Shown in pieces: positions 13,219 to 13,294 of a stretch of 13,294 nt of DNA. The notes beneath the pieces were generated by a model. The model was not told the DNA's origin, ran no database searches, and saw nothing but the letters and a program-made list of their open reading frames with translations. A program made the translations under genes and the position numbers. Origin of the DNA: Desulforudis sp. (GTDB lineage Bacteria > Bacillota > Desulfotomaculia > Desulfotomaculales > Desulforudaceae); NCBI GenBank assembly GCA_014859075.1, contig JACUUW010000031.1, positions 1 through 13,294 on the forward strand. The letters are read 5' to 3'. Each line of letters opens with the position of its first letter. The stretch's first letter is position 1.

Positions 13219-13294
13219 ATGTCGTGCAACATGTCGCGCAACAGACGTTGGGGCGCATTTTTACTGGTACTATTATTCTTGAGCGCGGCGGGCG
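13219..13294 (+). CDS. N-terminus of an exported protein, cut by the window edge
   Basis: From the ATG at 13219 an open frame runs to the edge (25 codons). It begins MSCNMS, then has the basic RNRRW and the hydrophobic core GAFLLVLLFLSAAG, a clear Sec signal peptide pattern. A second in-frame ATG is at 13231; the two starts lie in a 12-bp tandem repeat, CATGTCGTGCAA (13218-13229) and CATGTCGCGCAA (13230-13241), that duplicates the codons for M-S-x-N. No good ribosome binding site precedes either, and an in-frame stop at 13150 with no other start codon between limits longer versions. It diverges from csaB. An SLH-domain or other wall-associated protein would fit that neighbour, but nothing past the signal peptide is visible. 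Confidence 0.5.
   Translation, partial: MSCNMSRNRRWGAFLLVLLFLSAAG

Overview
The window looks like GC-rich chromosomal DNA of a spore-forming, Gram-positive-type Firmicute, most likely in the Desulfotomaculum / Pelotomaculum / Desulforudis part of the Clostridia. The grounds are strong GGAGG-type ribosome binding sites, a YlmC/YmxH sporulation-type PRC-barrel protein, a DUF421 (YetF-type) membrane protein, a CsaB pyruvyltransferase, an LCP ligase, a BirA-type biotin operator, and a GGGGACAGTCCCC palindromic repeat that I recall from such genomes. The genus is inferred; no rRNA or species marker is present.

Eleven of the thirteen genes lie on the minus strand, so the region is transcribed from right to left. 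From the right edge: a divergent, truncated plus-strand gene with a signal peptide (13219-13294); then, on the minus strand, csaB (pyruvyltransferase), an LCP/LytR ligase, a large DUF5693 membrane protein, fabZ, a WecA/TagO-type sugar-phosphate transferase and galU. A lone 43-codon plus-strand ORF (5448-5579) interrupts the series. It is followed by a DUF421 membrane protein, a phosphoglucomutase/phosphomannomutase, murJ, the YlmC/YmxH gene and finally bioY.

Most of these genes fit one theme, the building and anchoring of cell-envelope polymers. The phosphohexomutase and GalU supply nucleotide sugars. WecA/TagO loads the first sugar phosphate on undecaprenyl phosphate. CsaB adds pyruvate ketals to the secondary wall polymer, which in other Firmicutes is the ligand of SLH-domain proteins. 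The LCP protein attaches the polymer to the wall. MurJ flips lipid II. DUF5693 is an uncharacterised membrane protein embedded in this set. FabZ (fatty acid synthesis), YlmC and BioY (biotin uptake) are not obviously part of it.

The intergenic gaps hold much of the unexplained structure: a BirA operator on a sigma-A promoter before bioY; a 110-bp nested palindrome between the phosphohexomutase gene and murJ; a 13-bp tandem repeat before the phosphohexomutase gene; a GC-rich hairpin pair between the convergent small ORF and galU; an attenuator-like leader with a terminator just before the DUF5693 gene; and a 22-bp tandem repeat, part of a four-copy GAAACCGG array, between csaB and the LCP gene. 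No tRNA, rRNA, CRISPR array, transposase gene or replication origin was seen, and no stretch over 300 bases lacks a gene.
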